Assembly (NCBI GenBank): GCA_934597255.1
Contig: CAKTQV010000010.1
Span: 8,306 to 72,305, forward strand
Source of the DNA: an uncultured Oscillospiraceae bacterium
Lineage (GTDB): Bacteria > Bacillota > Clostridia > Oscillospirales > Oscillospiraceae
DNA length: 64,000 nt
Reading direction: 5' to 3'
Made by a program: the position numbers and the translations under genes. This document shows, one piece after another, positions 60,976 through 64,000 of this stretch. The stretch's first letter is position 1, and each line of letters begins with the position of its first letter. The notes under the pieces were generated by a model, which was given only the letters and a program-made list of their open reading frames with translations, had not been told where the DNA came from and ran no database searches.

Positions 60976-61002
60976 TGCAAGCAATATATAGCGCCAACTA
61001 TT

Positions 61003-61330
61003 TCATATCCACACGCTCACATTCAAATCCACCCACTTGTAGACTCTCCTGTGGGTCGAAAAGCTGTAAATGTACTTCTTTGCATCGTCGATAGTCAGAG
61101 TAAAGGAACCGATTTTGATGTGGTCGTCAGGGTCAAATTCGCCTTCCGCCTTGTTTCCGGTTCTCAGATACCAGCGGAACTCATCCTTTGACACCCAAAT
61201 GCGCTCAATAAACGCCTCCACAATGCTTTCAGGGATAACCGAGTAGTCAAATCCGGGGTACTCCTTCAAACGCTCACGCAGTTCCAAGAGCTTGACAGAG
61301 TAGTCCTCGTTGCTTGTCAGCTTTTTCTCA
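61003..61330 (-). pseudogene. C-terminal fragment of a large serine recombinase
   Basis: The minus-strand frame ending at 61003 encodes a recombinase-type C-terminus: LLELRERLKEYPGFDYSVIP, then IVEAFIERIWVSKDEFRWYLRTGN, and ending STHRRVYKWVDLNVSVWI. The resolvase and zinc-ribbon domains are missing. The frame stays open further upstream, but there it is antisense to the ImmA/IrrE remnant and no longer resembles a recombinase. It marks one end of a decayed integrative element. Confidence 0.6.
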
Positions 61331-61338
61331 GGCTGTAA

Positions 61339-61785
61339 GCCTTTGATTTCTTCCGTGAGCTTGGCATCGAAGTCGCCCCCGTGGATTTCAAACGGCAGTG
61401 TGGAGCCTATAAGGCTCTTATGCGTAACCGATTTATCTTCATTAAAAACAATCTGCATCCGGTGATGGAAAGCATCGTTATGCTCCACGAGATCGGACAC
61501 GATGTTCTGCACTGAAAGGAAGCTGTGCGAGCAGGCTGCTTCAAAGAGTTCAATATCTTCAATATGCAGGAGAGCCGGATGGAAAACGAAGCGAATGTGT
61601 TCGCCTCTCAGGTATCCTTGGACGGTGAGGAAATCCTCGAATATATCCGTTACGGCTATGATATACAGCAGATCGCCAGTGCGATGCACTCGGACACGAA
61701 CCTCGTTGCACTAAAAACAGATGCGCTGATTTCACAGGGCTATTGTCTGCACCATCAGGAGTATGAAAACCGATTTTTGAAATAA
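61339..61785 (+). pseudogene. ImmA/IrrE family metallopeptidase, broken
   Basis: Reading one plus-strand frame from 61339 gives DFFRELGIEVAPVDFKRQCG, then MRNRFIFIKNN and the zinc motif HEIGH (61486-61500) followed by DVLH. A TGA stop at 61513-61515 interrupts it; the frame then goes on with the second family motif MENEANVFASQV and ends at 61785. The N-terminus is also missing (a TAA lies at 61336). In mobile elements ImmA cleaves the ImmR repressor to induce excision. This copy should be inactive unless the stop is read through or translation restarts at 61579 behind AGGAG. Confidence 0.7.
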
Positions 61786-61846
61786 GACAACGGAGGACAT
61801 AGCAATTTGTGCGGACATATCGCCATCCTATCATATGTTATAAATT

Positions 61847-61891
61847 GCAAAAGCACCTGCGCTCAAATGGTAAGAGCGCAGGTGCTTTTGC
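61847..61891. terminator. Strong bidirectional terminator
   Basis: A perfect 18-base inverted repeat (61847-61864 with 61874-61891) with a nine-base loop; the outer ends are A-rich on one side and T-rich on the other. Confidence 0.85.
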
Positions 61892-61947
61892 CTTATTATA
61901 AAATACTGATTGCATCGCAATTCCTGTGTATCCAAGCCTTGTGTGAT

Positions 61948-62136
61948 TTATAGCTTCACCCACCAACCATTTCCGTCATAATAGCCGTGCTCTTTCATAA
62001 ACGGAATCAAAGCACGAATAGTACCTTGCTTTGGAATTACGATGTTTTTTCTGCGTAAAATATCAAATATCTGAGCTTCGTATTGCTCCATTAGCTGACA
62101 CCAAGCGTTACTGCCTTGCTTGATCTCTACAGACAA
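61948..62136 (-). CDS. Small protein or fragment of unknown function in element debris
   Basis: A 62-residue frame starting with TTG at 62136, encoding SVEIKQGSNAWCQLMEQYEA, then FDILRRKNIVIPKQGTIRA and ending GNGWWVKL. The frame is open a further 12 codons upstream to a stop. No good ribosome site is visible. The lower GC matches neighbouring mobile-element remains. It may be the 3' end of a larger lost gene; I do not recognise it. The 62137-62238 stretch holds nothing that I can identify. Confidence 0.35.
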   Translation of the reverse strand: MSVEIKQGSNAWCQLMEQYEAQIFDILRRKNIVIPKQGTIRALIPFMKEHGYYDGNGWWVKL

Positions 62137-62238
62137 ATCGTCTTTAAGAGTCTTTGTAGTATTATTATAAGCTCCATTCTTCTACACCCATCCTAATTAT
62201 AACAAAGCCAGTGTCCCATAAAACGGACTTAACTCGGT

Positions 62239-62378
62239 TTATTCGTCATGAAATTCCATAATTTCATCGGGCGTACAGTTAAGTGCCTTGCAAATGTTGC
62301 CGATGATTTCGGTAGTTATATTCTCATCTCTCGCAAGTTTCATCATGTTGCCAAGCGAACATTTCACAATTCTGTCGT
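62239..62378 (-). pseudogene. 3' fragment of an XRE-type helix-turn-helix gene
   Basis: The minus-strand frame reads KCSLGNMMKLARDENITTEI, then IGNICKALNCTPDEIMEFHDE and stop at 62239. This is the typical end of a Cro/C1-type HTH (ICKALNC-x-P-x-DIM pattern). The first helices are missing; the fragment starts at the stop codon of the AAA ATPase gene. Confidence 0.55.
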
Positions 62379-63590
62379 TTAGTATTCAGAGCTTAACAGG
62401 AAGTCCGCTATGTGCATCGTCTTGATGCCCTCGTAGTTTCCTCCTGAGAACTCATCCGTTGTGAGAACATATTTGGGGTAGTTGTCGTGGATCTCCAGCA
62501 AACGCTCATACTCCCGTTTTTCCGTTTTCGGAGAACGAAGCTCCTGTGTGACCTGCACATAGAGCTTTTCGTTTTGCCTGACAGCCACAAAGTCGATCTC
62601 GCCGCTGCCGGACTTGCCAACATTGACGGTATAACCTCTGCGGCAAAGCTCCAGGTACACGACATTCTCAAGGCTGGATGCCACGCTGTCAGCGTTGTAG
62701 CCGAGGACGCTGTACCGCAGGGCGGTATCGGCAAGATAGAATTTCTCCTGTGTTTTCAGGATTTCCTTGCCCTGCAAGTCAAAGCGGGAGCAACGGTGAA
62801 GAAGATACGCCTTTTCCAGCTTCTCCAAGTAGCTGTAGACCGTTTCGTTATCCAACGCACGGTGCTCCGCTTTCAGATAATCCGAAATGGATTTTGCGGA
62901 GAAGGTATTGCCCACATTGTTGAAGGTGTACTTGACCACTCGCTCCAACTGGTCGATCTTTCTCACCTGATTGCGCTTGACAATATCCGAGAAGATCGTG
63001 GAGTTGTAAATATCCCGCACGATGGTGTAGACCTCGTCCTGAGAGAACTCCTGCAAATGCGTTGCCGGGAAACCGCCCAAGCGCACATAGTTAGCAAGCT
63101 CTGCCTTCGGCTCTCCAACCTCGGTATATTGACTTTTGAACATCAGGTATTCGCCAAAGGACAAAGTGAAGATGCGGAAAGACACATAGCGTCCCGTCAG
63201 ATAGGTCGAAATCTCAGAGGACATCATTCGGGAGTTGGAGCCTGTCACATACAGGTCAACATCAAAGTCCGACGCCAGCGAATTGACGACCTTTTCCCAG
63301 CCCTTGATTTCCTGCACCTCATCAAGAAACAGATAGGTTTTTCCATCGGGCGAAAGACGCTCTTTAAGCTGTGCATACATCTGCTTTGCCGTCATATCCT
63401 CGTATTCCATCGAGTCATAGCGGCAGCTGACAATGCGATCCTCCGGAATATTCCGCTGCGTTTTCAATCGCTCCATAATCATTTTCAGGATCGTTGACTT
63501 TCCGCAGCGGCGTACTCCCGTGAGGATTTTTACAAATGGCGTATCCACATAAGCCATAATCTTATCTACATACAAAGGTCTGTAAATCAT
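62379..63590 (-). CDS. AAA family ATPase with DUF4143-type C-terminal domain
   Basis: A 403-residue P-loop ATPase. Walker A is GVRRCGKSTIL and Walker B is YLFLDEVQEI; the sensor region VTGSNSRMMS and the LTGRYVSFRIFTLSFGEYL segment are typical of this archaeal/bacterial ATPase group. The C-terminal DUF4143 domain has the nuclease-like EIDFVAVR-x-EKLYVQVTQEL segment. GGAGG precedes the ATG at 63590; a 15-codon longer frame overlaps the promoter. It appears intact among broken genes. Members are common on mobile elements and have been linked to defence or element maintenance, without firm function. Confidence 0.85.
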   Translation of the reverse strand: MIYRPLYVDKIMAYVDTPFVKILTGVRRCGKSTILKMIMERLKTQRNIPEDRIVSCRYDSMEYEDMTAKQMYAQLKERLSPDGKTYLFLDEVQEIKGWEKVVNSLASDFDVDLYVTGSNSRMMSSEISTYLTGRYVSFRIFTLSFGEYLMFKSQYTEVGEPKAELANYVRLGGFPATHLQEFSQDEVYTIVRDIYNSTIFSDIVKRNQVRKIDQLERVVKYTFNNVGNTFSAKSISDYLKAEHRALDNETVYSYLEKLEKAYLLHRCSRFDLQGKEILKTQEKFYLADTALRYSVLGYNADSVASSLENVVYLELCRRGYTVNVGKSGSGEIDFVAVRQNEKLYVQVTQELRSPKTEKREYERLLEIHDNYPKYVLTTDEFSGGNYEGIKTMHIADFLLSSEY

Positions 63591-63613
63591 CGTGACCACC
63601 TCCGTTTGTAGAT

Positions 63614-63642
63614 AGTATACCGCAATTCTCATCAAAAGTCAA
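63614..63642 (-). promoter_or_regulatory. Promoter of the AAA ATPase gene
   Basis: On the minus strand TTGACT (63637-63642) and TATACT (63614-63619) are separated by 17 bases. An inverted repeat with eight-base arms GTTTTGCG/CGCAAAAC (63646-63670) lies directly upstream and could be an operator. Confidence 0.75.
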
Positions 63643-63705
63643 TTTGTTTTGCGATTATAAACCGCAAAACTTTTCGACAATTTATTCAAATGCGGATTGA
63701 ATGTC

Positions 63706-63731
63706 AAAAAGCGAGGGTTAAGCACCCTCGC
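63706..63731 (-). terminator. Terminator overlapping the VirB4-fragment stop codon
   Basis: Stem GCGAGGG/CCCTCGC (63711-63731) with five T following on the minus strand. The stop codon of the VirB4 fragment lies in the loop. Confidence 0.7.
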
Positions 63732-63936
63732 CCGGTTTTGTGGTCATCAACTTATAGAGCTTCGGGTTCTTGGGGAATTTATTAGCAAACGGTACAAGGC
63801 TGGAACCGACCTTGATCAGTCCGTGACCGGCATCCACATTGGTGATATAGGAAAGCTGGGTGTCCGAAATGTTCAGCAGCTTCGCAAGCTCCAATCTGTC
63901 CGTAGATGCCTGATTGAGCATATGGCATAAAATCAC
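63718..63936 (-). pseudogene. C-terminal fragment of a VirB4/TraE-type conjugation ATPase
   Basis: The 72-residue frame (MLNQASTDRLELAKLLNISD, then QLSYITNVDAGHGL and NPKLYKLMTTKPGEGA) matches the end of VirB4-like ATPases of clostridial conjugative elements. The Walker motifs and the rest of the protein are not upstream; the stop codon of another frame overlaps its first codons. This indicates a deletion inside the conjugation module. Confidence 0.6.
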
Positions 63937-64000
63937 CTGCTTTCCCGTTGCTGTTTCTTCTCCTGCCGTTGCAGGCTCTTATCCGCTTCCGTTTCGATGG
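63933..64000 (-). CDS. C-terminus of an unidentified charged protein (cut by window edge)
   Basis: The last 21 codons of a minus-strand frame run from the window edge to TGA at 63933. They encode a Gln/Lys/Arg/Glu-rich tail (DKSLQRQEKKQQRESR). It overlaps the start of the VirB4 fragment. Too short to identify. Confidence 0.35.
   Translation of the reverse strand, partial: IETEADKSLQRQEKKQQRESR

Noticed and set aside
61579..61785. Independent 68-residue gene
   Set aside because: It has a ribosome site and ATG, but its sequence is the second half of an ImmA/IrrE domain whose first half lies directly upstream in the same frame.

Overview
The window is high-GC DNA with strong G/C bias at third codon positions. 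Its gene orders are those of Clostridia: hprK-murB-rapZ-yvcK-whiA-dnaE and dgt-dnaG-rpoD. The gene set fits a strictly anaerobic, probably gut-dwelling member of the Oscillospiraceae/Ruminococcaceae group: a four-cysteine L28, an A-type flavoprotein, several 4Fe-4S flavin reductases and a pterin molybdenum enzyme. The genus cannot be fixed from the sequence alone.

Region 1-18.9 kb is mostly core. It starts with the N-terminus of a lipoprotein, an M20 amidohydrolase, tRNA-Tyr and tRNA-Thr. Then come a degenerate S24-like protein with a 3-methyladenine glycosylase, rpmB, and one long, tightly overlapped run hprK-murB-rapZ-yvcK-whiA-dnaE-hflX-yigZ. This is followed by dgt-dnaG-rpoD and a PTS-EIIC-like membrane protein.

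Region 19-46 kb looks like a catabolic island. It holds two large FMN/4Fe-4S/FAD reductases of the Old Yellow Enzyme family (the 2,4-dienoyl-CoA reductase/BaiCD/BaiH type), five LysR regulators, and an A-type flavoprotein. A LysR-controlled operon carries five small genes of mostly unknown function (one Nudix-like) followed by a two-subunit molybdenum enzyme. Its features match pyrogallol-phloroglucinol transhydroxylase: the large subunit has no N-terminal Fe-S motif, and the small subunit is Fe-S with a beta-sandwich tail. Next come a YczE-like/cytidylate-kinase-like fusion, an oligopeptide-type binding protein, three consecutive large NTF2/SnoaL-like proteins, a DUF401-type permease, and a DppBCDF-type transporter without its own binding protein. 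The simplest reading is LysR-regulated uptake and reductive or hydroxyl-moving conversion of one or more small, probably cyclic or aromatic compounds. The substrates are unknown, and this cluster is the best candidate for an undescribed system.

Region 46-60.9 kb mixes housekeeping and accessory genes: an orphan 5'-nucleotidase C-terminal domain protein, a MATE transporter, a Suv3-like helicase, an RlmI-type methyltransferase and a Na/Pi cotransporter. It also has two more Old Yellow Enzyme paralogs, one of which lacks the catalytic barrel segment, flanking a TauE/SafE permease. A 102-103 bp tandem repeat, a GH25 lysozyme lipoprotein and a hotdog thioesterase follow.

At about 60,975 a Nudix gene is cut after its N-terminal domain and base composition falls sharply. 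From there to the end lie broken remains of an integrative/conjugative element: a serine recombinase tail, an ImmA/IrrE gene with an internal stop, an XRE-type fragment and a VirB4 tail. An apparently intact DUF4143-type AAA ATPase with a good promoter sits among them.
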